A model generated the notes under the pieces. It had not been told where the DNA came from. It saw only the letters and a program-made list of their open reading frames with translations, and made no database searches. From CAWAQA01 sp963784065 (lineage in GTDB: Bacteria > Acidobacteriota > Vicinamibacteria > Vicinamibacterales > UBA2999), in the NCBI GenBank assembly GCA_963784065.1, contig CAWAQA010000006.1, positions 576,211 through 640,210 of the forward strand: a DNA stretch of 64,000 nt. Direction: 5' to 3'. The position numbers and the translations under genes are program-made. Below, in pieces: positions 45,268 to 54,555 of the stretch. Within the stretch, counting starts at the first letter, position 1, and every line of letters begins with the position of its first letter.

Positions 45268-46922
45268 ACGACGATCTTCTCGACGTAGGTGCCGAACACG
45301 GCCTCCAGCGCGCTCACGATCTCGCCCTCGGTCGCGTACGCCCGCACGGCCTCGATGAGCGGCGGCATCAGGTTCCGCGAGGGGTCGGTGGCGCACACCG
45401 ACAGGGCGTCGAGGGCGTCCTCGACGGCCGCCTGGTCGCGCTCCGCCCTGACGTTGGCGAGGCGTCGGAGCTGGTACTCCTCCACCGCCGGATCGACGCG
45501 CAGCGTGTCGTCGACCCGGTCCTCGTTGCCGTCGGTGAAGGCGTTGACGCCGACGATGATCCGGCGGCCGGCGTTGACCTCGCGCTCGAAGCGGTACGCC
45601 GAGTCGGCGATCCGGCCGACGAAGTAGCCGTTCTCGATGCCCTCGTACGTGCCCTCGAGGATCGACCCGCCGCCCAGCTCCAGCAGGTGGGCGAAGACCT
45701 CCTCGGCCTGGCGCTCCATCTCGTCGGTCATCCACTCGACGTAGCCGGAGCCGCCCAGCGGGTCGGCCACGTTGGCCGCGCCGGTCTCGTGGGCCACGAT
45801 CTGCTGGGTCCTGAGGGCGATGCGCGCGGCCTTGTCGCTGGGGAGGGCGAGCGCCTCGTCGTAGCTGTCGGTGTGCAGGCTCTGCGTGCCCGCCAGCGCC
45901 GCGGCCAGGGCCTGCAGGGCGACCCGCGCGATGTTGATCTCGGGCTGGGTCGCGGTCAGGGAGACGCCGGCCGTCTGGGTGTGGAAGCGGCAGAGCAGGC
46001 TCCGCTCGTCGACCGCGCCGTATCGCTCGCGCATCCACCGGGCCCAGATGCGGCGGGCGGCGCGCAGCTTGCCGATCTCCTCGAAGAAGTCGATGTGGCA
46101 GTTGAAGAAGAAGCTGAGGCGGCGCGCGAAGGCGTCAACGTCCAGGCCCGCGGCGATGGCCGCCTCCACGTAGGCGAAGCCGTTGGCCAGCGTGAAGGCC
46201 AGCTCCTGCGCGGCCGTGCTTCCGGCCTCGCGGATGTGGTAGCCCGAGATCGACACCGGGTGCCACCGCGGCATCTCGGCGGTCGTGAAGGCCATCATGT
46301 CCGTGATCAGCCGCACGGACGGGCGCGGCGGGAAGATGTACTCCTTCTGCGCCTGGTACTCCTTGAGGATGTCGTTCTGGATCGTCCCGGCCAGGTCGCC
46401 GCGGGCGACGCCCCGCTTCTCCGCGGCCGCGACGTACATCGCGAGGACGATCGCCGCCGGGCCGTTGATCGTCATCGAGGTCGAGACCGACCCCAGGTCG
46501 ATGCCCTCGAAGAGGTCCTCGACGTCCACCAGCGTGTCGATGGCCACCCCGGCGCGCCCGACCTCCCCGCGCGCGAGCCGGTGGTCGGAGTCGCGGCCCA
46601 TGAGGGTGGGCATGTCGAACGCGGTCGAGAGGCCCGTGCCGCCGGCCCTCAGCAGGTCCTTGAAGCGCGCGTTGGTGTCGTCGGCCGTGCCGAAGCCCGC
46701 GAACATGCGCATCGTCCAGAGGCGCGAGCGGTACATCGACGGGTACACGCCGCGCGTGTAGGGGTACGCGCCCGGGTAGGGCGGGTCGCCGTAGACGGGG
46801 TCAACGGGGACGCCCGACATCGTCTCGAAGGGGCCGTCGCGGAGCGGCGCGGCGCCGTAGGCGTCCTCCCAGTCGCGCCGGGCCTCCTCGGGCCCCTGGG
46901 CCTCCGACACGGTCTCCCACAC
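45264..46922 (-). CDS. icmA: isobutyryl-CoA-mutase-like large subunit
   Basis: Adenosylcobalamin-dependent acyl-CoA mutase, 552 residues, frame intact, lacking the C-terminal B12 domain, which is separate as in IcmA/IcmB. The substrate pocket shows Phe74 (TMRMFAGFGTADDTN) and Gln192 (LKEYQAQKEYIFPP). These align with Phe80/Gln198 of isobutyryl-CoA mutase and not with Tyr89/Arg207 of methylmalonyl-CoA mutase; the spacing of 118 residues is identical. Other blocks: LSTAFDMPTLMGRDSDHRLA, GTIQNDILKEYQ, HPVSISGYHIREAGSTA, RFHTQTAGVSLTATQPEINI, QSLHTDSYDEALALPSDKAA. So isobutyryl-/n-butyryl-CoA interconversion is more likely than propionate metabolism. Divergent from a MarR gene. Confidence 0.85.
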   Translation of the reverse strand: MWETVSEAQGPEEARRDWEDAYGAAPLRDGPFETMSGVPVDPVYGDPPYPGAYPYTRGVYPSMYRSRLWTMRMFAGFGTADDTNARFKDLLRAGGTGLSTAFDMPTLMGRDSDHRLARGEVGRAGVAIDTLVDVEDLFEGIDLGSVSTSMTINGPAAIVLAMYVAAAEKRGVARGDLAGTIQNDILKEYQAQKEYIFPPRPSVRLITDMMAFTTAEMPRWHPVSISGYHIREAGSTAAQELAFTLANGFAYVEAAIAAGLDVDAFARRLSFFFNCHIDFFEEIGKLRAARRIWARWMRERYGAVDERSLLCRFHTQTAGVSLTATQPEINIARVALQALAAALAGTQSLHTDSYDEALALPSDKAARIALRTQQIVAHETGAANVADPLGGSGYVEWMTDEMERQAEEVFAHLLELGGGSILEGTYEGIENGYFVGRIADSAYRFEREVNAGRRIIVGVNAFTDGNEDRVDDTLRVDPAVEEYQLRRLANVRAERDQAAVEDALDALSVCATDPSRNLMPPLIEAVRAYATEGEIVSALEAVFGTYVEKIVV

Positions 46923-46937
46923 CTCTGTGGACGTTCA

Positions 46938-46956
46938 ATAGTTGGATGTCAAAGCT
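46938..46956. promoter_or_regulatory. candidate operator between icmA and marR
   Basis: atagttggatgtcaaagct contains the dyad TTG-N5-CAA (42-52 within the 469xx block) and, on the minus strand, TTGACA as a -35 element for icmA. It is AT-rich compared with its surroundings and is the only palindrome-like element in the 59-bp gap. MarR binding is inferred. Confidence 0.4.
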
Positions 46957-46981
46957 ACAGCATCGCCCGTAGCATGTCGCG

Positions 46982-47471
46982 GTGCCCGATTTCGACCTCG
47001 TCGCCGAGGCCCGCCGCAACTGGGAGGCGCACGGGTGGGGCCGCCCCGAGGCGATGGTCGCGGCCACCTCCATCGCGCGCGCGCACCAGATCGTGCTGGC
47101 CCGCATCGACGCCGCGCTCGCGCCCTTCGGGCTCACGCTTCTCCCGCTTCGAGGCGCTCGCCCTGCTGTCCTTCTCGCGCCGCGGCGCGCTGCCGATGGG
47201 CAAGATCGGGGCCCGGCTCCAGGTCCACCCGACCAGCGTCACCAACACCGTGAACCGGCTCGAGCGCGACGGCCTGGTCCGCCGCGCGGCGTCCGACGGC
47301 GACCGGCGCACGGTCCTCGCCGAGATCACCCCGGACGGGCGCCGGGTCGTGGTCGCCGCCGCCGCCGCGCTCGCGGAGGCCGACTTCGGCCTCGGCGGGC
47401 TCACCGAGGAGCAGCTCGCCGGCGTCCACGACGCGCTCCTGCCGGTCCGCCGGGGGGCGGGCGACTTCTAG
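46982..47471 (+). CDS. MarR-family regulator divergent from icmA, one frameshift
   Basis: About 162 residues: DLVAEARRNWEAHGWGRPEA, VAATSIARAHQIVLARIDAA, then after an indel near 47,145 LSRFEALALLSFSRRGALPM, GKIGARLQVHPTSVTNTVNR, LERDGLVRRAASDGDRRTVL, AEITPDGRRVVVAAAAALAE. Regulators with the NWEAHGWG opening are often adjacent to acyl-CoA mutase or acyl-CoA dehydrogenase genes, so acyl-CoA or acid sensing is plausible. Confidence 0.8.
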
Positions 47472-47512
47472 GTCGACGCCGGACGGATCGCCCCCGAGGC
47501 GGACGTACGATG

Positions 47513-47531
47513 TGTTAGGTTGCCCTAATGC
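47513..47531. promoter_or_regulatory. iron-box-like operator (DtxR/IdeR type)
   Basis: tgTTAGGTTGCCCTAAtgc resembles the IdeR/DtxR box core TTAGGTTAGCCTAA, with 12 of 14 positions matching. It overlaps the start codon of the 62-aa gene (ATG at 47,528). A second box of the same kind occurs at 49,902. Confidence 0.5.
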
Positions 47532-47716
47532 AGCGGATGCGGACGGACGACCGCGAGGAGTTCCCCCTCTACGGCGCGCGCGCCCGGCTGTGGGGGCGCT
47601 TCGAGCGGGACCTGCGCGAGTGGCTCGAGACGCCCGAGGGGCGCTTCGCCGCCTGGCGAGCCCGGGCCGGCGCGCCGGACGCCCCGGCGCGGGAGCCCGA
47701 GCGCCGCCCTCGCTAG
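47528..47716 (+). CDS. 62-aa protein behind an iron box
   Basis: MQRMRTDDREEFPLYGARAR then LWGRFERDLREWLETPEGRF and AAWRARAGAPDAP. Strongly charged, helical, Trp-rich; no Cys or metal site. The start codon is embedded in an iron-box-like palindrome, so translation and transcription would be blocked when iron is plentiful. No family recognised. Confidence 0.5.
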   Translation: MQRMRTDDREEFPLYGARARLWGRFERDLREWLETPEGRFAAWRARAGAPDAPAREPERRPR

Positions 47717-47744
47717 CACCGCCGGCTCCGCTAGCTTTGAGGCG

Positions 47745-49425
47745 GTGACCACCACCCGGATCAAGGCCGAGGGGTTCCCCGACCTCGCTGACGAGGTCAT
47801 CTACCCGCGCATCCTGCCGGAGAAGATGGCGTGGCTCGCCGAGAAGGGCGAGCGGCGCTCGTTCGCGCCCGGCGAGGTGCTCTACGAGCAGGGCCTGCGG
47901 GACGCGCCCTTCTTCGTGATCGAGAGCGGCCGGGTCAACTTCATCGACCACAAGCCGGGCAAGGAGATCTGGATCGCGGAGGCCGACGCCGGCACCTTCA
48001 TCGGCGACATCGCGACCTTCACGGGCGAGCCGGCCATGGCGGAGTGCGTCGCGGCCGAGCCGACCGAGACGATCGCCTTCGACCGCGAGGGGCTGCGCGC
48101 GATGCTGGCGGCCAAGCCGGAGATGGGCGAGCTGGTGCTCGGCATCCTCCTCGCCCGCCGCGCCTGGCACGAGGGCGCCGGGCACGGCGTGCTGCGCCTG
48201 ATCGCCGAGCGCGGCTCGCGGCGCGCCTTCGAGGTGCGCGACCTGCTCGAGCGCAACCTGGTCCCGCTGCCGCTTCCACGACGTCGACCTCGACCCCTAC
48301 GCGGACAAGATCCTCGACTGGCTCGACATCACGCGCGAGGAGACGCCGGTCCTCGTCCGCTACGACCGCGTCCTGCGCAACCCCTCCGCCGCCCAGCTCG
48401 CCCGCGAGCTCGGCCTGCGGGCGGAGGTGGACGGGCAGCGCTTCGACCTGGTCGTGCTCGGCGGCGGGCCGGCGGGGCTCGCCGCGGCCGTGTCGCGGCG
48501 GGATCGGAGGGCTTTCGCACGTTCGTGGCCGAGGCCTGGGGGCCGGGAGGCCAGGCGGGCACCAGCAGCCGCATCGAGAACTACCTGGGCTTCCCGAGCG
48601 GGATCTCGGGCGCCGAGCTGACCCGCGCCGCGACGCTGCAGGCGCGCCGCTTCGACGCGGTCCTGTCGAGCTTCCACCGGGTCGTCGAGCTGACCGACGG
48701 CCCCGAGGGGCTGGTGCGCGTCGACCTCGACGACGGCCAGCACGTCCTGGGCCGGGCGGTGGTCGATGGCCACCGGGGCGCGCTGGCGGGAGCTGGCCGT
48801 GCCCGATGCCGAGCGCTACCGGGGCGCCGGGCTCTACCACGCGGCCATGCCGGCCGACGCCGAGCGCTTCCGCGACGAGGACGTGCTCGTCGTCGGCGGG
48901 GGCAACTCGGCCGGGCAGGCGGCGACCCACCTCGCGCGCCACGCGCGCAGCGTGCGCGTGGCGGTGCGCGGCGACGGCCTCTCCAGCACCATGTCGCGCT
49001 ACCTGGTCGACCGCATCGAGCGCTCGCCGCGCATCGAGGTGCTGACCGGGACGGAGGTGGTCGGCGCTGCACGGCCGCGGCGTCGCTCGATGCGGTCACG
49101 CTCCGCGACGGCACGGGCGGCGAGGAGCGCGTGCCGGTCCGCGCGGTGTTCGTGATGATCGGCGCCGAGCCGTGCACGGAGGCGGTGGCCGGCGTGCTGA
49201 GGGTCGACGCCGCGGGCTACCTGCTCTGCGGCCCGGGGGCCGCCGCCTGCGACGGCCGGCTGAGCCTGGCCGCTGGCCGACCGGGCGCCCCACCTGCTGG
49301 AGACGGTGCGGCCCGGCGTCTTCGCGGCCGGCGACGTCCGCGCCGGGGCGACCAACCGGGTCGCGGGCGCGGTGGGAGACGGGGCGCTGGCGACCCGCTT
49401 CGCGTACGCGGTCCTGGACGGCTGA
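47745..49425 (+). CDS. cNMP-binding-domain/thioredoxin-reductase-like flavoprotein, frameshifted
   Basis: About 560 residues. The N-terminal cyclic-nucleotide-binding fold (RRSFAPGEVLYEQGLRDAPF, FVIESGRVNFIDH, GTFIGDIATFTGEPAMAECV) is followed by a Trx-fold linker (LDITREETPVLVRYDRVLRN) and a two-dinucleotide-domain flavoprotein: FDLVVLGGGPAGLAAAV (FAD), SSRIENYLGFPSGISGAELT, DVLVVGGGNSAGQAATHLAR (NADPH), FVMIGAEPCTEAVAGVL, PGVFAAGDVR (FAD). No redox-active CxxC is present, which is normal for this fused family. GTG start at 47,745; shifts near 48,273, 48,505, 48,768, 49,070 and 49,278. Electron acceptor unknown. Confidence 0.78.
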
Positions 49426-49441
49426 CGCCGCCCCGCGCGCG

Positions 49442-49879
49442 CTAGGCGGCGGCGGCCTCCGCCCGGCAGGAGGCGCACAGGCCCCGGATGACGACCTGGG
49501 CCTCGTCGGGGGCGAACCCCGCGCCCCGGGCCGCCGAGAGCAGGGCGGCGTGATCGACGGCGCCGTCAACGTCGGCGATGGCGCCGCAGCGCCGGCAGAC
49601 CAGGTGGTGGTGCTCGTCGGTGCGCGGGTCGTAGACGGCGGTGCCGCCCTGCGTGGCGACCCGGCGCACGAGGCCGATCTCCTCGAGCAGCTCCAGGGTC
49701 GCGTAGACCGTCGGCAGCGAGACGCCCGGCATCCGGCCGGCGACGTCGGTGTAGATCTGCTCCGCCGTCGCGTGGCGGTCGAGGTCGCGCACGGCGGCGG
49801 CGATCATCAGCCGCTGCGGCGTGACCCGCTGGCCGCGCGCGCGGAGGGCCTCTCGCAGACGGTCGTCCTGGGCGATCAT
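49442..49879 (-). CDS. fur: Fur-family metalloregulator
   Basis: About 145 residues. DNA-binding helix region LREALRARGQRVTPQRLMIA, ATAEQIYTDVAGRMPGVSLP, TVYATLELLEEIGLVRRVAT. Metal sites: DEHHHLVCRRCGAIADVDGA and GLCASCRAEAAAA, with two CxxC pairs for structural zinc. PerR versus Fur cannot be decided from motifs alone. The ATG at 49,879 is chosen since -10 TATAGT (49,886-49,891) places the transcript start on it, giving a leaderless mRNA. It is divergent from a ferritin-like gene. Confidence 0.82.
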   Translation of the reverse strand: MIAQDDRLREALRARGQRVTPQRLMIAAAVRDLDRHATAEQIYTDVAGRMPGVSLPTVYATLELLEEIGLVRRVATQGGTAVYDPRTDEHHHLVCRRCGAIADVDGAVDHAALLSAARGAGFAPDEAQVVIRGLCASCRAEAAAA

Positions 49880-49885
49880 GGGGCG

Positions 49886-49917
49886 ACTATAGCGCAACTC
49901 GTAGGTTCGCCTAATGT
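49886..49917 (-). promoter_or_regulatory. fur promoter with iron-box operator
   Basis: Minus-strand TATAGT (49,886-49,891) and TTAGGC (49,909-49,914) are 17 bp apart. The -35 is part of gTAGGTTCGCCTAAtg (49,901-49,916), an iron-box-like palindrome matching 12 of 14 core positions of TTAGGTTAGCCTAA. A further inverted repeat GGAGTT-GCTAT-AACTCC (49,933-49,949) lies in the leader of the ferritin-like gene. Confidence 0.55.
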
Positions 49918-49962
49918 GGACGTACCTTTAAAGGAGTTGCTATAACTCCGGCAGACATTGGG

Positions 49963-50484
49963 ATGAGCGAGGCGAAGGAGCGCGCGATGACGACGAGCAG
50001 CAGGGTGTCCACCGGGATCCTCTCCGAGGCCCAGACCGCCAAGCGCGAGGAGATCCTCGAGCTGCTGCGGCGCGCGTACTGGATGGAGATGGAGACGGTG
50101 ATGAGCTACCTGGCCAACGCCGAGAACCTCGACGGCGTGCGCGCCGAGGAGGTCGCCGAGGCCCTGTCGAAGGACGTGGAGGAGGAGCTGGGCCACGCCC
50201 GTAAGTTCGCCGGGCGCATCAAGGAGCTCTACGGCACCCCGCCCGGCTCGGGCGACTTCAGCGCCGAGCAGACGTTCCTGCAGCCGCTCGAGGACGCCAC
50301 CGACGTCGCGACGGTGATCGAGGGCGTCATCACGGCCGAGAAGGGTGCGGTCGAGCACTACCTCCGCATCATCGAGGCGTGCGACGGCGTGGACTGGGCC
50401 ACCCAGGACATGGTCATCGAGATCCTCCGCGACGAGGAGGGCCACCTCCGCCAGTTCGAGCGGTACCTGCGCGAGTACCGCTAG
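49963..50484 (+). CDS. ferritin-like di-iron protein
   Basis: 173 residues, four-helix bundle. Helix 1 REEILELLRRAYWMEMETVM carries the first Glu ligand; helix 2 LSKDVEEELGHARKFAGRIK has the ExxH motif (EELGH). Helix 3 GVITAEKGAVEHYLRIIEAC and helix 4 VIEILRDEEGHLRQFERYLR have the second Glu and EEGH. Bacterioferritin/Dps-like iron storage or oxidase role. No haem Met is apparent. Sharing the intergenic iron box with fur supports an iron-homeostasis function. Confidence 0.8.
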   Translation: MSEAKERAMTTSSRVSTGILSEAQTAKREEILELLRRAYWMEMETVMSYLANAENLDGVRAEEVAEALSKDVEEELGHARKFAGRIKELYGTPPGSGDFSAEQTFLQPLEDATDVATVIEGVITAEKGAVEHYLRIIEACDGVDWATQDMVIEILRDEEGHLRQFERYLREYR

Positions 50485-50601
50485 GTCGCCAGGCCAGGGC
50501 TTTCCACGCCCGGGCGCACGCGGCTCCTGGACATGCCCCGGCCGCCGCCGTAGCGTCGTTTCCACCCCCACCGGCGACAGCGTCGATCCGGGACCCGCCG
50601 C

Positions 50602-53456
50602 ATGCGCGCCGAAGCAGTGCCGAGCCGGCTGGTGGAGCGCGAGGGCGACCTCGCGCGCATCGACGGCGCGCTGGCCCGGGCCCGGGACGGCCGCGGGGTG
50701 CTGATGGTGGTCGAGGGGCCGGCCGGCGTGGGCAAGACGTCGCTGCTGGCCGACGCCCGCGCGGTCGCGGACGCGACGGGGATGCGGGTGCTGCGCTCCC
50801 GCGGCGCGGAGCTGGAGCGCGAGTTCGCCTTCGGCGTGGTGCGCCAGCTCGTCGAGCCGGCCCTCCGGGGGATGGACGACCCGGCCGAGCTCTTCCGGGG
50901 TCCGGCCGGGGTCGCCGCGGGCCTGCTCGGGCTCCCCGGCGCCCCGGAGCGGGCCGGGGCCTCCTTCGCCGACCAGGACTCGTCGTTCGCCGTGCTCCAC
51001 GGCCTCTACTGGCTCTGCGCGGACCTCGCCGAGCGGCGCCCGCTGTGCGTGATCGTCAACGACGCCCACTGGGCCGACACCCCCTCGCTGAGGTTCCTGG
51101 GCTTCCTCGTGCCGCGGCTCGAGGAGCTGCCCGTCGCCCTGGTGGTCGCGGCCCGCCCGGCGGAGGCGCGGGACGAGGCGGCGGTGCTGGAGGCACTCGC
51201 GGCCGACCCGGCGGCCGAGGCCATCGCCCCCGCGCCCCTGACGCCCGCGGGCGTGTCCGAGCTCGTCGAGGCGGAGCTCGGGGAGGCGCCGGACGCGGCG
51301 TTCGCCGAGGCCTGTCATCGCGCGACCGGCGGCCTGCCCTTCCTGGTCCGGCAGGTCGTGACGCGGCTCCGCGAGGACGGCGTGGCGCCGACCGCCGCGG
51401 CCGCGCCGCTGGTGGGGCGGTTCGGCGGCTCGGCCGTGGGTCGCTGGACGCTCGTCCGCCTCGGCCGCCTGCCACCGGCCGCCGGACGGCTCGCGCGCGC
51501 GCTCGCCGTCCTCGAGGCCGCCGATCTCGCCCGGGCGGCCGCGCTGGCGGGGCTCGACCCCGGCGAGGCCGCCGATGCGGCGGACGCGCTCGCCGCGGTG
51601 GCCATCCTCGCACCGGGACGGCCGCTGGCGTTCGCCCACCCCATGGTCCGCGAGGGGCTCTACGGGGAGCTGTCGCCGGCCGAGCGGGAGCACGCCCACC
51701 GCGCCGCTGCCCGTCTGCTGCACGAGGCGGGCGCCGCGCCCGAGCGGGTCGCCGAGCACCTGCTCGCCACCGAGCCCGCCGGGGACGCGTGGGCTGCCGA
51801 GCGCCTGGCCGACGCGGGGGGCCGGGCGGCGGCGAGCGGGGCGCCCGAGTCGGCCGCCGTCCTCCTGCGCCGCGCCCTCGCCGAGCCGCCGCCGGGGGAC
51901 TCCTTCCCGCTGCTGGTGGAGTGCGGCATGGCGGAGGCCAACGCGGGCGAGCCGGGCTGGTACGCGCACATGCAGGCGGCGATCGCGGCGGCCGGCGACC
52001 CCGGCTCGCGCGTGGCGGCGGCCCTGACGACCGCCCAGGCCCTGCTCCGCGAGCAACGCCCCGAGGAGGCGCTGGGCATGATCGACGGCGCCGCGCGGGA
52101 GCTGGGCGGCGGGGACGAGCGCATCGCCGCGCTGCTGGAGGCGATGGCGGTCGCCGCCGGGACCCTCGACGCGCGCCTGGCGCCCGGGGTCGCGGCGCGT
52201 TCGGCGGACCTGCGCCGCCGCGTGGAGGACGACCCCGAGGCGCCGCGCGAGGTCCTCGCGGTCGCCGCTGGGCCGCGGCGTTCGGGAACGAGCCCGCCGA
52301 GGCCGGCGCGGAGCTCGCCCGCCGGGCCCTCCGGGCGAGCCCCCGCCCGACTCCCGACCCCGGCGACCTGCCCTCGACGTGGTTCTCGCTCTCGACCATC
52401 GTGCTGGTCTGGGCCGAGCGGTACGCGGAGGCCGCGGAGCTGCTCGACACCGCGGTTCGCGAGTGCCGCGCCGCCGGCGCCGGGCGGCAACCTCGCGACC
52501 GCCCTGACCTACCGCGCGTGGCTCGCCCTGCGGCGGGGCGACCTGCGCGGGGCCGAGGTCGACGCCCGCACGGGCGTCGAGGCGGCCGATCTCCCCCTCC
52601 CGCTGCTCTACCGGCTGATCGCCAGCGGCATCCTGGTGGGCGCCCTGGTGGAGCGGGGCGAGCCGGACGCGGCCGCGCGGGTGATGGCGACCGTGGACGC
52701 GTGGGCGGAGGTGCCCGCGATGGGGCCCGCGACGGTCCGGCTCGCCCGGGCGCGGCTGCACATGGCGCAGGGGCTCACGGAGGAGGCGCTCGCCGACCTG
52801 CTGGCCGTGGGCGACGTGGCCGCCCGGTCTGGCGTGCGCTCGCCGAGCATCCTGCCGTGGCGTTCGGAGGCCGCCGTCGCGCACCTCGTGCTCGGCGACG
52901 CGGGGCCGCGCTCGCGCTGGCCGAGGACGACCTCGCGCTGGCGCGCGCCTTCGGCACGCCGCGCGCCCTCGGGGTCGCGCTGAGGGCCGCCGGCCTCGCC
53001 GCGGGCGGACGGCGCGGGGAGGAGCTGCTCCGGGAGGCGGTGGACGTCCTCTCGGCGCGCAGCGAGGCGCGGGTCGAGCACATCCGGGCCCAGGCCGACC
53101 TCGGCGCCCACCTGCGCCGCGCCAACCGCCGTGCCGAGGCGCGCGAGCACCTGCGGGCCGCGCTCGACGGGGCGCACCGCGCCGGCGCCGGGGCCATCGC
53201 GGCGCGCGCCGAGACCGAGCTCAGGGCGACGGGCGCCCGGCCCCGCCGCGTCGCGCTCAGCGGGCTCGACTCGCTCACGGCGAGCGAGCGCCGCGTGGCC
53301 GAGCTCGCCCGCGAGGGGATGACCAACCGGGAGATCGCGCAGACGCTCTTCGTCACCGCCCGGACCGTCGAGGGCCATCTCACCCAGGTCTTCCGAAAGC
53401 TCGACCTCTCGGCCCGCGACGAGCTGGCCGGCGCGCTGGCGCCCCCCGGGGGATAA
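50602..53456 (+). CDS. LuxR-type large ATP-binding regulator (LAL), three frameshifts
   Basis: About 950 residues. N-terminal STAND-type ATPase: Walker A VVEGPAGVGKTSLLADARAV, Walker B LCVIVNDAHWADTPSLRFLG, sensor region FLVRQVVTRLREDGV. A long helical TPR-like middle (LLRRALAEPPPGDSFPLLVE, ALVERGEPDAAARVMATVDA). C-terminal LuxR HTH: LTASERRVAELAREGMTNRE, IAQTLFVTARTVEGHLTQVF, RKLDLSARDELAGAL. Shifts near 52,268, 52,485 and 52,905. Such MalT-like proteins respond to a ligand sensed by the middle part. The hydrolase and MBL genes just downstream are candidate targets. Confidence 0.85.
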
Positions 53457-53540
53457 GTCAGGGGGGTCACCACGGTGCGAGCCGGGCGAGCGGGTGGGAC
53501 GCTGCCCCCAATGAGGCACCCACCCGAGAAAGGGCACGCG

Positions 53541-53642
53541 ATGACCGAGATGATCACCACCCCCGCCGGCGACTACATCCACCCTCAGGACTTCACCCGG
53601 CGGCGGCGCTGGGCCGCGCCGAGCGCGCGTCGCCCGCGCTGA
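53541..53642 (+). CDS. 33-aa small ORF
   Basis: MTEMITTPAGDYIHPQDFTR followed by RRRWAAPSARRPR, with a weak AAAGGG six bases before the ATG. Lies in an otherwise empty 280-bp gap between the regulator and the hydrolase. The acidic/aromatic beginning and basic tail may be real, but evidence is thin. Could instead be a leader peptide for the hydrolase gene. Confidence 0.3.
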   Translation: MTEMITTPAGDYIHPQDFTRRRRWAAPSARRPR

Positions 53643-53738
53643 CCACGGCGTCCTGACACCTGCCGCGGCGCGTCCTTGCCCAGGCGCGCCCGCTGCTCCA
53701 TGCTCCGGCCGCCAACCGGACCGGCATGGAGGTGAGGA

Positions 53739-54555
53739 ATGGGCACCGACGCGACCCCGAAGGGCACCATCGTCCTGATCCACGGCTTCTGGGTGACGCC
53801 CCGCAGCTGGGAGGAGTGGATCGAGCACTACGAGGGCAGGGGCTACCGGGTGCTGGCGCCCGCCTACCCCGGGTTCGAGGTCGAGGTGGAGGCGCTCAAC
53901 GCCGACCCCTCGCCCATAGAGGCCCTCACGATCCCCGCGATCGTCGACCACCTCGAGAAGGTCGTGCAGGGGGTCGGTGAGCCCCCGATCCTGATCGGGC
54001 ATTCGGCCGGCGGCGTGTTCACCCAGATCCTCCTCGACCACGGCCTCGGAGCCGTCGGCGTGGCGATCAATTCCGCCCCGACCGAGGGCGTGAAGGTCGT
54101 CCCCCTGCCGCAGGTGAAGGCGTCGTGGCCGGTGCTGAAGAACCCGGCCAACCGGCACAAGGCCGTCGGCCTGACGCCCGAGCAGTGGCAGTACACGTTC
54201 ACCAACACCTTCAGCGAGGAGCGCGGGCGCGAGCTGTACGAGCGCTACCACGTCCCGGCGTCCGGGAGCATCTTCTGGGAGAGCGCCTTCGCCAGCCTCA
54301 AGCCCGGCCACCAGGGCTCGTACGTCGAACTACGAGAACCCCGACCGGCCCCCGCTGCTGTTCATCTCGGGCAGCGACGACCACCTGATGCCGCCGTCGG
54401 TGCAGAAGTCGAACGCCAAGCACTACAAGTCCGACACCGTCACCGAGGTCGTGGAGTTCGAGGGCCCGCACCTCCTGCCCTCCAGGGAGGGCTGGCAGGA
54501 GGTCGCCGACTACGCCCTGGACTGGGCCGAGGCGCGGGTCGGAGGACGCGGCTGA
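53739..54555 (+). CDS. alpha/beta hydrolase, one frameshift
   Basis: About 271 residues. Oxyanion loop IVLIHGFWVTPRSWEEWIEH, nucleophile elbow LIGHSAGGVFTQILLDHGLG with Ser in GHSAG, acid residue in LLFISGSDDHLMPPSVQKSN, and catalytic His in VEFEGPHLLPSREGWQEVAD. An indel near 54,329 separates YV from NYENPDRPPLLFISG. The family has esterase, dehalogenase or haloperoxidase-like members; substrate unknown. A plus-strand pair with the MBL protein: the TGA overlaps its first codon. Confidence 0.8.

Noticed and set aside
48420..48660. loss of the thioredoxin reductase CxxC as a mutation
   Set aside because: The cNMP-domain-fused family normally lacks this motif, so the absence is not a defect of this copy.
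49876..52884. 1002-codon minus-strand frame
   Set aside because: Antisense shadow of the ferritin-like and LAL regulator genes, without any recognisable domain.
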